NCBI GenBank assembly: GCA_028288485.1
Contig: JAQBNO010000032.1
Location: forward strand, 1 to 64,000
Length of the DNA: 64,000 bases
Origin: Segetibacter sp.
Lineage (GTDB): Bacteria; Bacteroidota; Bacteroidia; Chitinophagales; Chitinophagaceae
Direction of reading: 5' to 3'
The notes beneath the pieces are model-generated. The model did not search any database, was not told the origin of the DNA, and worked only from the letters and a program-made list of their open reading frames with translations. Below, piece by piece: positions 27,511 through 37,293 of this stretch (positions are counted from its first letter, which is position 1; each line of letters opens with the position of its first letter). Position numbers and translations under genes: made by a program.

Positions 27511-27746
27511 AAAATAATATTTTGGCGATTACGGAGTAATATAAATGTGCGGCACTTTGTATCACAATCCCTCAAATGCTGTGTTGTAATAGCCTGGGGA
27601 ATTAAGAGGTCGCGTTATCAATCGAAGTTATGCAACGGTTTTCCATGTTTTATCCGATGGAAGAAATAATAAGAAGACTCGCCGGGAAATGAAATACGGT
27701 TGTGATTTTCCACAAGATGTAAAACCTTGCCGAAAACAGATCAAAC

Positions 27747-27766
27747 GTACAAGTGAGTGACACAAC
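27747..27766 (-). repeat. Dispersed 20-bp element, GTG subfamily (A4)
   Basis: An exact GTACAAGTGAGTGACACAAC on the plus strand. It is the only recognisable feature of the 347-bp gap between UspA and the cytochrome gene. Confidence 0.8.
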
Positions 27767-27857
27767 CGAAGCTAGATAGTACTCCAAATGCTAAGTACAA
27801 AAAAGGTCTTACAATCCCCTTACGAATTGCCAACCTCCGGCAGTCTGTGGGCAACCA

Positions 27858-30509
27858 TTACTTTTTCTGTTGCGATAAAAAGGTGATCAGCGATGCAAAC
27901 TCTTCATACGACAATGCATTGGCAAGGCCGGGTGGCATCATCGATGTTTCCATCTCTTTACGGCTAAGAATGTCGGCTGTTTTTACGGTACTTACATTAC
28001 CCCCAATATCTCTCAGCGTAATCTTATCGGCTGTTTCAGCGGTAACAAAGCCCATATAAGTTTTATTCCCTTTCGCCGTAATCATTACAGTTGCAAAACC
28101 CTGTGCAATGGATGCATTAGGCTTTAGAATAGACTCGGCTATCTGCTCCCTGTTCATAATAGATCCTACCTGGCCCATAAACGGACCTTTCAGGGGTTCG
28201 CCCTTATTGATGCTGTGGCACGCAACGCACCCCTGCCTCGTAAAGAGGGTTTTACCGAGACTTGGATCCCCGGTAATTTTAGCCATTGCCAACATCACAT
28301 CTTCTATGGATGACTCACCGATCTGCCCCTTTTTATTTCTTATTTTTTCGAGATCAATTTTTGCTTCGTCTTTGACAGCAACCATTTCCTCTCCGCCAAA
28401 TTCGGTTATTCCCATTTGGTATTTGGCATTCAGGTCTGCAAATAATTGCTTCCCCGACACACCGCTTCTATCGCGTTCTTCGGTAAGAACTTTTTTAATA
28501 GCGGCTGAAGACTCCCAATCAGTCGCCCTGTAATAAGGACCGTGACCATCAGGACGTGTACTCCACCAAAATTGGCCCTCCTGCGGAGCTTCTTTCTTAT
28601 ATAGCCGGGACAGGGTATTGAGGATCTTATTTTTAAGTGCCGGTTCATTCGTTTTTCTGTACGCAGCGATTAATCCATCAACAGCTTTCGGCTGATGCAT
28701 GTAGCGAAGAGCCCACAATGCAATTGTTGAGTTTTCAGTTCCTATGGCATTAATGCATTCATCAACTGCATTCAGGTTTAATAAAGAACGTACAGCAAGA
28801 TGTGCAGGAATAATGGCCGAGTTGGGAGTGGCGTGGGGTCCTTCTGTGTCTTTGGCCGGTGCCACAAATGAAGCAGGTACTTTTACCTGCAATAACGCTG
28901 GTATTGCTTCCTTACGATCGAGGCGTCCAAGGCCTACAATTGCGACGGTCTGAACCCTGGCAGAAGGGTCATTAAGCGCTTTAATGAATGGTTCAACAGG
29001 TACATTTTTCACGTTTACTTTCCTGTCGGCAAGTGCACGCAAGGTCCATTCTTTCACATCATTATCTTCAGTTAGTTTTAGCAGGTTTTCGGTTCCACTC
29101 TCCCCGGCAGCCTGCGCATAAGTAAAAATTCCCGCAACACGGGCATAAAGAGGCAGCCCCTTATCCTCTGCAATTTTCCAGGAAGCTTTCGTCGCATCTT
29201 TAACTGACCTGGTCAATAATTCTTGCTGGGCAGTTAAACGTGCCACTGCACTATTAGACTTTAGTAAGCCTGCAAGTTTTTTGACGGATAATTTTTTAAC
29301 ATCAGGGAAGGCTTTATACTTCCACTCTTTAGGTACAGCCCGCACAACAAACCCTTTACCAGGATTTCCGGAATAACCTGCACCGTCCCATGCCGACAAG
29401 TAAAGTCGGCCCGAGCCATCAATATCTAAGTCTGTGATCTGGGCTAATTTAATAAACTCTTCCTCCTTTTGGGTAAAACTTGGACCGTCGGGGGTTACGC
29501 GATGAATGTAAAGTGCACTTTTGCCCCAGTCAGCCATCATCGGAACGTGGTTGTATTTTTCAGGCCAGGCAGGCTCATCCATAAATAAGTTGCCTGTACC
29601 AGAACCGCCTCCAACATCCACCAGTGCGGGAAGGATTTCCTCTGTGAAGTGTTTGAAAAGAAGCGGGTAACCATATTCCCCCGATTGAATTTGATGGCTG
29701 AAACGGATGTTCCATCCGCCTCCATCGTTCGTATTGTCACGGGTAAAGATATTCATGTAAGGGTCAATCGCAACGTCATACACATTCCGCATTCCATGCG
29801 TGTACACCTCCATTTCCTTGCCGTTCGGCCTCACCCGAACAATTCCACCTCCAAGCATGGCCATCTTTTTCCCGTCGCGGTCAATAGCGTTGAAGAAACC
29901 AAAATCTCCGACGGCAATATAGATCCAGCCGTCGATACCCAGCCGTATTCCGTTGGTAGCATGGTCGGTACCCCGGCTTTGCAAAAACTTGGGTGAGCTA
30001 ATATTCTGAATAAGTGGTTTTGATGGACCGTCGGCTATGCCGTCGTTGTCTTTATCTTCAAATACAACCAGGTCCATGCCAGTAGCTATTTTGGTTTCGG
30101 GTGAAAAGGTAGTATGTAGCACAAATACCTGGTCACCGAGTGAAATGATTCCGCGGGGATTATCGACCGCGGCAAACTGGGTGTGTTTGTCTACCTTGCC
30201 GTCGTTGTCACTATCAATCAATTTTACGATGCTGCCTCTACCCGGGGTTTTTCCGAGCGACCCTATTTTATCCACTCCAACAAATACCTCGCCGGTAGGG
30301 GCTACTGCAAGGCATGCGGGGCTTGGCGTAAGGTCGGGCCCCGTAAAATTGGTGAGGTCAAGTTCAGGCGGCCAGCTTGAGGCATTGCGTGGCGTATCAG
30401 CGATAGCCGGGATTTTATCAATATGTGAAACCCGGAAATTCCTTTCAAAAAGGTTGTAACCTATAATTATGAAGAACGTAGAAAATAGAGTTATGGTAAT
30501 TTTGTTCAT
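27858..30509 (-). CDS. PVC-type heme protein: beta-propeller dehydrogenase with HEAT repeats and cytochrome c
   Basis: An 883-residue secreted or anchored protein with an N-terminal hydrophobic segment (about 4-20). An N-terminal six-bladed beta-propeller of the sorbosone/PQQ-dehydrogenase-like type (about 55-400, with DSDNDGKVD and DKDNDGIADG acidic turns) is followed by HEAT-like helices (about 410-640) and a C-terminal heme domain with CVACH (C761, C764, H765). This matches proteins described as putative membrane-bound dehydrogenases with a Verrucomicrobium-type heme-binding domain. It probably oxidises a sugar or alcohol in the periplasm and passes electrons to the heme. Neighbouring DUF1080 and sulfatase genes support a carbohydrate context. 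Confidence 0.88.
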   Translation of the reverse strand: MNKITITLFSTFFIIIGYNLFERNFRVSHIDKIPAIADTPRNASSWPPELDLTNFTGPDLTPSPACLAVAPTGEVFVGVDKIGSLGKTPGRGSIVKLIDSDNDGKVDKHTQFAAVDNPRGIISLGDQVFVLHTTFSPETKIATGMDLVVFEDKDNDGIADGPSKPLIQNISSPKFLQSRGTDHATNGIRLGIDGWIYIAVGDFGFFNAIDRDGKKMAMLGGGIVRVRPNGKEMEVYTHGMRNVYDVAIDPYMNIFTRDNTNDGGGWNIRFSHQIQSGEYGYPLLFKHFTEEILPALVDVGGGSGTGNLFMDEPAWPEKYNHVPMMADWGKSALYIHRVTPDGPSFTQKEEEFIKLAQITDLDIDGSGRLYLSAWDGAGYSGNPGKGFVVRAVPKEWKYKAFPDVKKLSVKKLAGLLKSNSAVARLTAQQELLTRSVKDATKASWKIAEDKGLPLYARVAGIFTYAQAAGESGTENLLKLTEDNDVKEWTLRALADRKVNVKNVPVEPFIKALNDPSARVQTVAIVGLGRLDRKEAIPALLQVKVPASFVAPAKDTEGPHATPNSAIIPAHLAVRSLLNLNAVDECINAIGTENSTIALWALRYMHQPKAVDGLIAAYRKTNEPALKNKILNTLSRLYKKEAPQEGQFWWSTRPDGHGPYYRATDWESSAAIKKVLTEERDRSGVSGKQLFADLNAKYQMGITEFGGEEMVAVKDEAKIDLEKIRNKKGQIGESSIEDVMLAMAKITGDPSLGKTLFTRQGCVACHSINKGEPLKGPFMGQVGSIMNREQIAESILKPNASIAQGFATVMITAKGNKTYMGFVTAETADKITLRDIGGNVSTVKTADILSRKEMETSMMPPGLANALSYEEFASLITFLSQQKK

Positions 30510-30804
30510 ATCGAAATATTGTAAAACGGTTTAATTCGGGTTGCAAAATAAGAAGAATGTAATCTCCTGTTGTATTTACTTTTCGTTGCCGTAGGTTTTC
30601 CTTCAAAAGATTTTAGGGTGAATAATAACTTTGCGAGTCGGTCTCCCGGCACTACAACTGGAAGTACACTGCTCCAACAAGATGCTCTGCTGCGAATATG
30701 GCGAGGCATGAAAGTATAACATTTGTCAGCGCAATAAGGAAGTACGTATTGATATTCGATTATTTGAATTTATTTTTAACCGCTGTTACCTTATTAACCT
30801 TGCC

Positions 30805-31227
30805 ATGAAAAAGATAATACCGGTCGCCCTAACTATACTCCTGCTATCGGCGTGTAACCGAAAAGCTCTCACTGTGGCACAAACACCGAACAATTATTCT
30901 CCAGGTTTACCCGCCGACAGTCTTATTCAGCGAATTGTATGTTTTAAATTTAAGGTCGATGCATCTTCGGCGGCTATTGTCCGGCACATGCAGGGCTTCC
31001 AAAATTTGAAGGACAGTATTTCCTTTATTTTATCGTACCGCGCAGGCCCAACTGTTAACGGTGACCTGACCGGGAAGCAAGAATACGATGTAATGCATTA
31101 CTGCACTTTCCGCAACGAAGAAGAAATAAAATTATATTCAGTGCATCCGGTGCACCAGCGTTTTATTCAGCAAAATAAATCGATCTGGGAGAAGGTACTG
31201 GTTATAAATTCCCGGTTCCGCCCTTAA
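30805..31227 (+). CDS. Dabb (stress-responsive A/B barrel) lipoprotein
   Basis: A 140-residue lipoprotein with lipobox SACNR (C17). The remainder is a Dabb ferredoxin-like dimeric barrel: IVCFKFKVDASSAAIVRHMQ and YDVMHYCTFRNEEEIKLYS, with the C-terminal HQRFIQQNKSIWEKVLV. Family members are ligand-binding or enzymatic barrels; the function here is unknown. It precedes the sulfatase by 22 bp and is probably co-transcribed with it. Confidence 0.85.
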   Translation: MKKIIPVALTILLLSACNRKALTVAQTPNNYSPGLPADSLIQRIVCFKFKVDASSAAIVRHMQGFQNLKDSISFILSYRAGPTVNGDLTGKQEYDVMHYCTFRNEEEIKLYSVHPVHQRFIQQNKSIWEKVLVINSRFRP

Positions 31228-31249
31228 TAAATACTCTAGATGTTAATTA

Positions 31250-32706
31250 ATGCGCAAAGTGATGAATAAGAAGGACAAGAGAAGAATAGCAGCGTCTAAA
31301 TTAAAGTTGTACCACATAGGCCTGCTGTTCGTGTTGTCTTTTTCGATAATACAATCAGCCATTGCCGAAAAGGTCGAAAAGCCAAATGTGGTAATTGTTT
31401 TTATAGACGACATGGGTTATGGCGACCTTAGTTGCTATGGTAATACGCAAATCAAAACGACTAATATCGATTGGCTTGCAGAACAGGGAACAAAGTTTAC
31501 ACAGTTTTATGCCGCTTCGCCTGTTTGCTCGCCTTCTCGTGTGGCCCTGCTGACTGGGCAGTACCCGGCCCGCCACGGGTTTTACACTTATCTCGACAGC
31601 CGCCAAAAGAACCGGGAGAATAGCATGCCCGATTACTTGGCTGCAACTGTGCCAACGCTCGCCGGGTTGCTGCAGCAAAACGGTTATGCAACCGGTCATT
31701 TTGGCAAGTGGCACATGGGCGGCGGAAGAGATGTAGACGATGCACCCTTACCTACAGAATACGGCTTCGACCGTTCATTCACTTCTTTTGAAGGGTTGGG
31801 TGACCGTACTTTGCACCTCGATGACGGTCTAAACAAAGCCAGTGCTCTATTGGGCAGAGGCAAGATTGTAGATGCAAAACAGTACCAGCAGACGGGACTT
31901 TATGTCGACAGTGCAGTAGCATTTATTCAAAATAATACAGGCAAGCCGTTTTTTATACATCTCTTCCCGAACGACGTGCATGACCCCTACAATCCCGAAG
32001 AAGGCGCTGCAAAAGAATTTGAAAAAGTTACACGGAATAAGCATCAGCAAAAGTTTTTGGCAACTTTAAATGAACTCGATATCCAGGTAGGCAGGTTTAT
32101 TAAAGAGCTAAAACGGCTTGGCAAATTAGATAACACCCTTATATTATTGACATCTGATAACGGACCAACTGATTGGCCCTTTTACTACAAGAACGGCGGC
32201 GAGCCACCGTGCAGCGCAGGTGATTTGCGCGGGCGAAATGGAGTTTGTACGAAGGAGGTATTCGGGTGCCATTCATTGCCTACTGGCCGAAGCACATACC
32301 GAACAACAAAGTGAATACAAGATCGGTAATGAGTGTATTAGATTTTATCCCTACTATTTGTGCGCTCACCGGTACAAAAGTGCCTGCGACTTTCCAAGTT
32401 GACGGCTACGACCGAAGCGAAATCTTGTTAGGGCGTATAAAAGGAAATACCAACCACATGTACTGGTATTATCCAAACAAACCGTTGCCGGGAAAAACGG
32501 AAAATATTTCACCCGTCTTAGCGGTACGCTCCGGCAAATGGAAATTTTTAATGGAGGCAGACGGCAGCAACCAGCAACTTTACAATCTCGAAAAAGATCA
32601 TCGCGAAACAAAAAACGTTTTTAAAGAAGAGAAAAAGATAACTCAGCAACTATACCTTAGATTAATTACATGGTACCAGCAAAATGTAAAGGACAATAAA
32701 TCGTAG
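31250..32706 (+). pseudogene. Sulfatase (arylsulfatase type) interrupted by a single-base frameshift
   Basis: Two overlapping frames, 31250-32314 and 32245-32706, together make one sulfatase of about 485 residues with a signal peptide (ending IAEKVEK), the alkaline-phosphatase-like start VVIVFIDDMGYGDLSCYG and the formylglycine motif CSPSR (C93). Frame one changes near 32236: GRNGVCTKEVFG where the family has GRKWSLYEGGIRVP. Adding one A to the AAA at 32236-32238 restores GRKWSLYEGG exactly, so a base has been lost from a homopolymer run. This is either a real frameshift that cuts the protein before its C-terminal domain or a sequencing error. If intact it would remove sulfate from a carbohydrate, in keeping with its neighbours. 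Confidence 0.85.
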
Positions 32707-32784
32707 AGTTTCTTCTTACTGGCTGTTACGTATACTAGCTACCGCCGAAGAAATATGGCAAGATAATTTTAGGAGATATGTTCA

Positions 32785-33243
32785 ATGATACAACCTGCTT
32801 CACAAAAAAGAGGATTGAGAGAAATTGAATTCCTGGGAAAGCTAATGGATTCGCAATTTCGTATTCCCGGCACTGAAATCCGTTTTGGATTTGATTCTAT
32901 CATTGGGCTGATCCCGGTCGCCGGCGATCTATCAACAGTTGCTGTTTCCGGCTACATGTTGGTAATTTTAGCACGAAACGGAGCAAGTGGTTTCTTGCTT
33001 GCCCGCATGGTACTTAATGTTGCGATCGATGCTTTAATAGGTATGATACCTTTGGTGGGCGATCTGTTTGATATAGCTTTTAAAGCAAACATGCGCAATT
33101 TACGCCTGATGCAGGAACACTACCAGGAAGGCAGGCATAGAGGCAGCGCGTGGAAAGTAATTATTCCTGTTTTATTAGTATTGTTTGCAATCGCAGCAGG
33201 AATCGTGTGGCTTGGGTACAAATTGTTCTCAGCCTTGTTTTAA
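32785..33243 (+). CDS. DUF4112 membrane protein
   Basis: A 152-residue protein of the DUF4112 family. The core motif runs RIPGTEIRFGFDSIIGLIPV and GDLSTVAVSGYMLVILAR, then LIGMIPLVGDLFDIAFKAN, in which two amphipathic segments share an IPxxGDL signature. A C-terminal membrane segment (about 125-148) follows a basic stretch. The family function is unknown. It stands apart from the sulfatase and is followed by a decayed frame. Confidence 0.85.
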   Translation: MIQPASQKRGLREIEFLGKLMDSQFRIPGTEIRFGFDSIIGLIPVAGDLSTVAVSGYMLVILARNGASGFLLARMVLNVAIDALIGMIPLVGDLFDIAFKANMRNLRLMQEHYQEGRHRGSAWKVIIPVLLVLFAIAAGIVWLGYKLFSALF

Positions 33244-33358
33244 GTGTTATAGTTACAAGAGGCTTAGACGTTAATGCATAAACTTAGTGGTATTATTGAT
33301 CCATTAGCTACTTCCTTAAATCGCAGATATGAAGTTCCCAACCGGGAATTAGCAAAAA

Positions 33359-33830
33359 ATGATTGTTCAGTCGAAAGACAAAAATGCCGTCGGGGAATTG
33401 GTAGAAAGCCCGAAAATAAAGACAAAAACATCAGGCCGGTGTATCAAAGTTTTGTGCGAAATGGGAGTGGAGCAGCCTGCAGTCATTAAAGATTACATTA
33501 CTGATTTTACTGCGCTGTTAAGCGACAAAAACAACCGGCTTGCCGGGGGAGTAATGACTGCATTAAACCACATAGCGGCTGAAAATCCCGATGCTATTTT
33601 TAAACTACTTCCTGCCTTAATAGATGCAGCAAATGGCGGTTGAGTTGTCCGAATGAATCCTTTGGTGATACTACTTACTTATACTGTTGTTTTTCGTGGG
33701 CAAAAAATACAGACCGAATCTGCAAATTGACATGCTGGTGAACGAAATGCCACGCCGCCTTATCGGGCGAGGAGGAGCATCGATGATTCCGTGAAAAGCA
33801 AATGCGGTATCAAAAAAAGAATAAGAGGCA
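33359..33830 (+). pseudogene. Decayed HEAT-repeat-like gene
   Basis: A 94-residue frame (33359-33643) carries HEAT-like helices (IKDYITDFTALLSDKNNRLA, GGVMTALNHIAAENPDAIF) and ends in LIDAANGG. By recalled similarity to longer Bacteroidota HEAT proteins, a further half is expected. The bases after the stop can be read in another frame (VVRMNPLVILLTY) as a plausible continuation with at least one frameshift. It therefore looks like a degraded gene of about 200 codons. This rests on remembered family shape, not an alignment. Confidence 0.4.
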
Positions 33831-33854
33831 GCTTAACAGGCAAAAGGAGATAAA

Positions 33855-35162
33855 CTACCATTTTAACTGGCTTGCATTTACTTCGCCCACTACAAACACA
33901 CTCCCACAAACCAGGATCATATCTTCCGTATGTGCATGATCGATAGCTTGCTGTAACGCTTCCATCACGGTTGGAAATGCCTTTCCATGTAAGCCAAATT
34001 CTTTCGCTTTATCTGCCAGTTCTGTCTCGGCTAATGCACGTGGTATTTGCGCTTTTGTAAAATAGTATTCGGCGAATTTTGGAAGCAGCGAGAGCACCTT
34101 TTGAATGTCTTTATCTTTCACCATACCAATGACGATGCGTAATTTTTGAAATACGCAGTGCTCCAACTGTTCCGTTAGTTGTTTTATGCCGTCTTCGTTG
34201 TGTGCTACATCTAAAACTGTTAGCGGTTTCTGATGGATGAGTTCCCACCTTCCATGAAGGCCCGTTAATTTCTTTATGTGCAACAGGGCGTGTTCAACAT
34301 GTTTGTGCTCTATTTTCCATTTTAGTTGACAGAGAGTGTCGACTGCTTCTAAAGCCGTTAACAGGTTTTTTGTTTGATATAACCCGGTTAGTTCAAGTTC
34401 GAAATTTTTTCGCTCGTCTGTATGTTTGTCAGCAACGGTCACCACGAGTATATTTTTTTCCTGTCTCCAATCTGTTATCCATCTTTCTTCCGCGGCAAAA
34501 TGGATCGCTGCATTTTCCTGCAGTGCTTTTGCAAGAAACACTGGTTTTGTTTCAGGTAAAGTTTCACCTATTATCACAGGAATACCTTGCTTGATAATTC
34601 CTGCTTTTTCACCAGCAATCAATTCAAGCGTATTGCCTAAAAGGTTAGTGTGATCATAGCCAATATTAGTAATAATAGAGAGCTCAGGTGTAATAATGTT
34701 TGTGCTGTCAAGTCTTCCGCCAAGGCCGACTTCGATCACGGCGACGTCCACTTTTTGTTGCGCAAACCAGGCGAAGGCCATTGCGACCGTGATCTCAAAA
34801 AAAGAAGGATCTATTTGCTCGATAACCGGTTTTATTCGCTCGGTGAACTCTATTACAAATGCTTCATCCACCAGGTTGCCGTTTACTTTAATTCGTTCCC
34901 TGAAATCTTTCAGATGCGGAGAGGTATACAAACCGGTATTATAACCTGCGGTTTGCATGATCGCAGCAAGCATGTGACTTGTAGAGCCTTTGCCATTGGT
35001 TCCGGCGATGTGAATGCTTTTAAATTGGCGGTGCGGGTTGCCAACGGCTTCACACAGTTTGATGGTATTGGATAGATCGCCATTATAAGCAGCGGAGCCT
35101 ATCCTGCTAAACATAGGAAGGCGATGGAACAGGTAGTCAATGGTTTGTTGGTAATTGAGCAT
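33855..35162 (-). CDS. folC: Bifunctional folylpolyglutamate/dihydrofolate synthase
   Basis: A 435-residue Mur-ligase-like enzyme that adds glutamate to dihydropteroate and folates using ATP in the cytoplasm. The P-loop AGTNGKGST is at residues 53-61, followed by the family motifs LYTSPHLKDFRERI, EVGLGGRLDSTN and VLDVAHNEDG. The length is normal. It follows the TonB-type gene on the same strand; an imperfect terminator hairpin whose T-run touches the ATG lies between them, so folC may have little native leader. Confidence 0.95.
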   Translation of the reverse strand: MLNYQQTIDYLFHRLPMFSRIGSAAYNGDLSNTIKLCEAVGNPHRQFKSIHIAGTNGKGSTSHMLAAIMQTAGYNTGLYTSPHLKDFRERIKVNGNLVDEAFVIEFTERIKPVIEQIDPSFFEITVAMAFAWFAQQKVDVAVIEVGLGGRLDSTNIITPELSIITNIGYDHTNLLGNTLELIAGEKAGIIKQGIPVIIGETLPETKPVFLAKALQENAAIHFAAEERWITDWRQEKNILVVTVADKHTDERKNFELELTGLYQTKNLLTALEAVDTLCQLKWKIEHKHVEHALLHIKKLTGLHGRWELIHQKPLTVLDVAHNEDGIKQLTEQLEHCVFQKLRIVIGMVKDKDIQKVLSLLPKFAEYYFTKAQIPRALAETELADKAKEFGLHGKAFPTVMEALQQAIDHAHTEDMILVCGSVFVVGEVNASQLKW

Positions 35163-35191
35163 AAAAAAACCGAAGCGTCAAAGCTACGGTT
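35163..35191 (-). terminator. Intrinsic terminator abutting the folC start
   Basis: On the minus strand, AACCGTAGC (35191-35183) and GCTTCGGTT (35176-35168) form a 9-bp stem with one mismatch and a 6-nt loop, followed by a T-run (to 35163) that ends exactly at the folC ATG. It would end the upstream tonB transcript. Confidence 0.65.
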
Positions 35192-35215
35192 AGAACGATT
35201 TATTGTTTAAAGAAT

Positions 35216-36154
35216 TTATCCTCTTAGTTTAAAGTCGAATAAAATGGTGCCGGTTTGTTCATCTTCGTCGCCGGAATTTAGTTTTAACTGCATAGCCTTG
35301 CGGGTAGCAATAGAACGGATACCCCCGTTTGTAGTCGTTGTTCCTCTCGGGTTAACAACAGCAGAAACGACGTTCCCGTTTTTATCTACTCGAATATCTA
35401 CTGCAACCTTAGCGTTTTCGTTAAAGTCGTCTTCAAAAGATGGAAGGCGGGTAAATCTTCTGCCATTTAAACCCTTGCTAATTCGAACCCCGCTGTTACC
35501 ATGTGAAGCATTTCCTTTATAGCTATCGGAGTTAGGGTTTCCGTTTGGACTTCCCTGGTCGCCTTTACCCCCGGCAATTCCCTGGTTTCGTACGCCGTTA
35601 TACGAATCGGCTCCATTTCCACCGGTGCCATTGCTGGTACCTCCCCTGTAAACAGCTTTAGGTTGTGGAGGTGCGGGTGTAGGGTTGGATACAGGTTGTG
35701 TATTCGGTTTGGTTCTGGCGGGTGTTGATTTTGCTACCGGTGCATTCTCACGAGGTTTAGCAGGCTCAGGAGTTGGCAGTGTACGCTTTACTACAGGTTT
35801 AGGATTGTTGTTCACCGTTGGGGCATCATCAGCTTCGTTTTCATCGCCTGTTATGTTTTCTTCCTGCGCTACAGGCGGAGCTGCTGCGGATTGTGCAGGT
35901 GGAGTATATTGCTCTTCAGGTGCGTTAGATGGATCGCCGGGAATTTCAGGCGCAACATCGCCTAAGCCTTCATCGCTGTTTCCAAGGTTTACTTCAATTC
36001 CTTCTTCAATAACAGGTGGAGTAATTTGTGGTAGAGTCCATCGTGCAAAAAAGAAAGTAATAAACAGCAATACACAAATTACTGAAGTATACGTAGCTGC
36101 TTTTATGTTCTTTTCTCTTTCAAACGCGGGTGACATAGTTGAACTGTTGGACAT
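35216..36154 (-). CDS. TonB-family energy transducer-like protein
   Basis: A 312-residue protein with one N-terminal membrane segment (about 21-38) followed by a long Pro/Lys/Asn/Gly-rich linker (about 80-225) spanning the periplasm, and a C-terminal TonB-like region (ENAKVAVDIRVDKNGNVVSA) that would contact outer-membrane receptors. The repeated Gly-Asn segments in the linker are typical. No exbB/exbD lies in the window. Whether it serves nutrient uptake or a motility-type role is open. Confidence 0.85.
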   Translation of the reverse strand: MSNSSTMSPAFEREKNIKAATYTSVICVLLFITFFFARWTLPQITPPVIEEGIEVNLGNSDEGLGDVAPEIPGDPSNAPEEQYTPPAQSAAAPPVAQEENITGDENEADDAPTVNNNPKPVVKRTLPTPEPAKPRENAPVAKSTPARTKPNTQPVSNPTPAPPQPKAVYRGGTSNGTGGNGADSYNGVRNQGIAGGKGDQGSPNGNPNSDSYKGNASHGNSGVRISKGLNGRRFTRLPSFEDDFNENAKVAVDIRVDKNGNVVSAVVNPRGTTTTNGGIRSIATRKAMQLKLNSGDEDEQTGTILFDFKLRG

Positions 36155-36381
36155 ACAAATATAATTACGGGACTATTGGCTTTTTTTAATGTTGAAAATT
36201 ACTCCTATTACAAGAGCTGAATGCACACTTGCAACTAAAAAAAGGTTAAGAATGTAAGTTGTGGTTGGGCGACCAACAGCGGCGGGAGGAGAATGTGCAG
36301 GTGTAAACCCTATGATAACGGGGTGGATTTGAATTAGCCGGTCAAATAGCAACCCCACCCTTGCAGCAATGAAAAGATACG

Positions 36382-36401
36382 GTATAAGTGAGTGACACAA
36401 C
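36382..36401 (-). repeat. Dispersed 20-bp element, GTG subfamily (A5)
   Basis: GTATAAGTGAGTGACACAAC on the plus strand with ATGAAAAGATACGG upstream and CGGGGATGC downstream, an extended match of about 40 bp to the copy at 10899. It lies in the 300-bp gap between the TonB-like and TauE-type genes. Confidence 0.8.
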
Positions 36402-36454
36402 CGGGGATGCACAGAGAATGAATGTTCGTCCCCCTAAAACAACAATGAAATAAT

Positions 36455-37225
36455 TTAAGGATGCCTGAAGAATACATCGTAAGCAAAACGCAGAATAGTG
36501 CCAACTACAATAACCAGGAAGAATACACGGATAAATTTGTTGCCTTTTGCAATGGCCAGTCTCGCACCAAGCGAGCCACCAATTGCATTACAAATAGCCA
36601 TAGGAATTGCAATGGCAAAAATGATTCGTCCACTTGCAGCAAAGAACAAAATAGAACCAAGGTTAGTTGAAAGATTTACTAGTTTGGCGTGTGCACTTGC
36701 TTTTAAAAAATCAAATCCTAATAAAGTAATGAAAGCCAGTACAAGGAAGCTGCCGGTGCCTGGACCAATAAATCCATCGTAAAAACCAAGAACTATACTG
36801 GCAATAATTGAATAAACAAGTTGCCGGTTAAACGAATGGGCCTTTTCGGTATGAGTGCCAAAATTTTTTTTAGTGTAAGTATATATTGCGACAAATACAA
36901 GGATCACCAGCAATAAAGGTTTCATGAAATAATTGTTCACTTTGCTAAGCAGAAGCGAGCCCGTTACGGCAGAGGTAAATGCCAGTACCGTCATTACTGC
37001 CATCAGTTTCCATTTTATGGTTACCTGCTTCATGTACTGGATCGAAGCCAGGGCAGTACCACTAAAAGCAGGAACTTTCAATGTGCCGATGACAGTGGAA
37101 ACCGGGAGATGAGGAAGCAATATTAAACCAGCTGGTGTTTGAACAAGACCGCCACCACCAACAACTGCATCAATAAATCCGGCAGCAAATGCAAAAAGGC
37201 AAAGAAGAACAAGTTCAATAGTCAT
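36455..37225 (-). CDS. TauE/SafE-family sulfite or anion exporter
   Basis: A 256-residue membrane protein of the TSUP family (TauE/SafE) with about eight hydrophobic segments. The repeated signature GFIDAVVGGGGLVQTPAGLI (about 16-35) and GFYDGFIGPGTGSFLVLAFI (about 142-161) mark the internal duplication of the family. Members export sulfite, sulfoacetate or related small anions or act as permeases; the substrate is not clear. It precedes the radical SAM gene on the chromosome, but no functional link is evident. Confidence 0.88.
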   Translation of the reverse strand: MTIELVLLCLFAFAAGFIDAVVGGGGLVQTPAGLILLPHLPVSTVIGTLKVPAFSGTALASIQYMKQVTIKWKLMAVMTVLAFTSAVTGSLLLSKVNNYFMKPLLLVILVFVAIYTYTKKNFGTHTEKAHSFNRQLVYSIIASIVLGFYDGFIGPGTGSFLVLAFITLLGFDFLKASAHAKLVNLSTNLGSILFFAASGRIIFAIAIPMAICNAIGGSLGARLAIAKGNKFIRVFFLVIVVGTILRFAYDVFFRHP

Positions 37226-37293
37226 AGTTGTGTTGCTTCACCGGCAAAAAGATCAGTTAGAGTGGTGCAGTTTTAAAATAGCTAAAACTAAGA

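Noticed and set aside
33274-33489. 71-codon frame overlapping the HEAT-like remnant
   Set aside because: Overlaps the better frame at 33359 and shows no helical repeat pattern.
36173-36412. 79-codon minus-strand frame between tonB and the TauE gene
   Set aside because: It contains a repeat copy and no family resemblance; probably non-coding.
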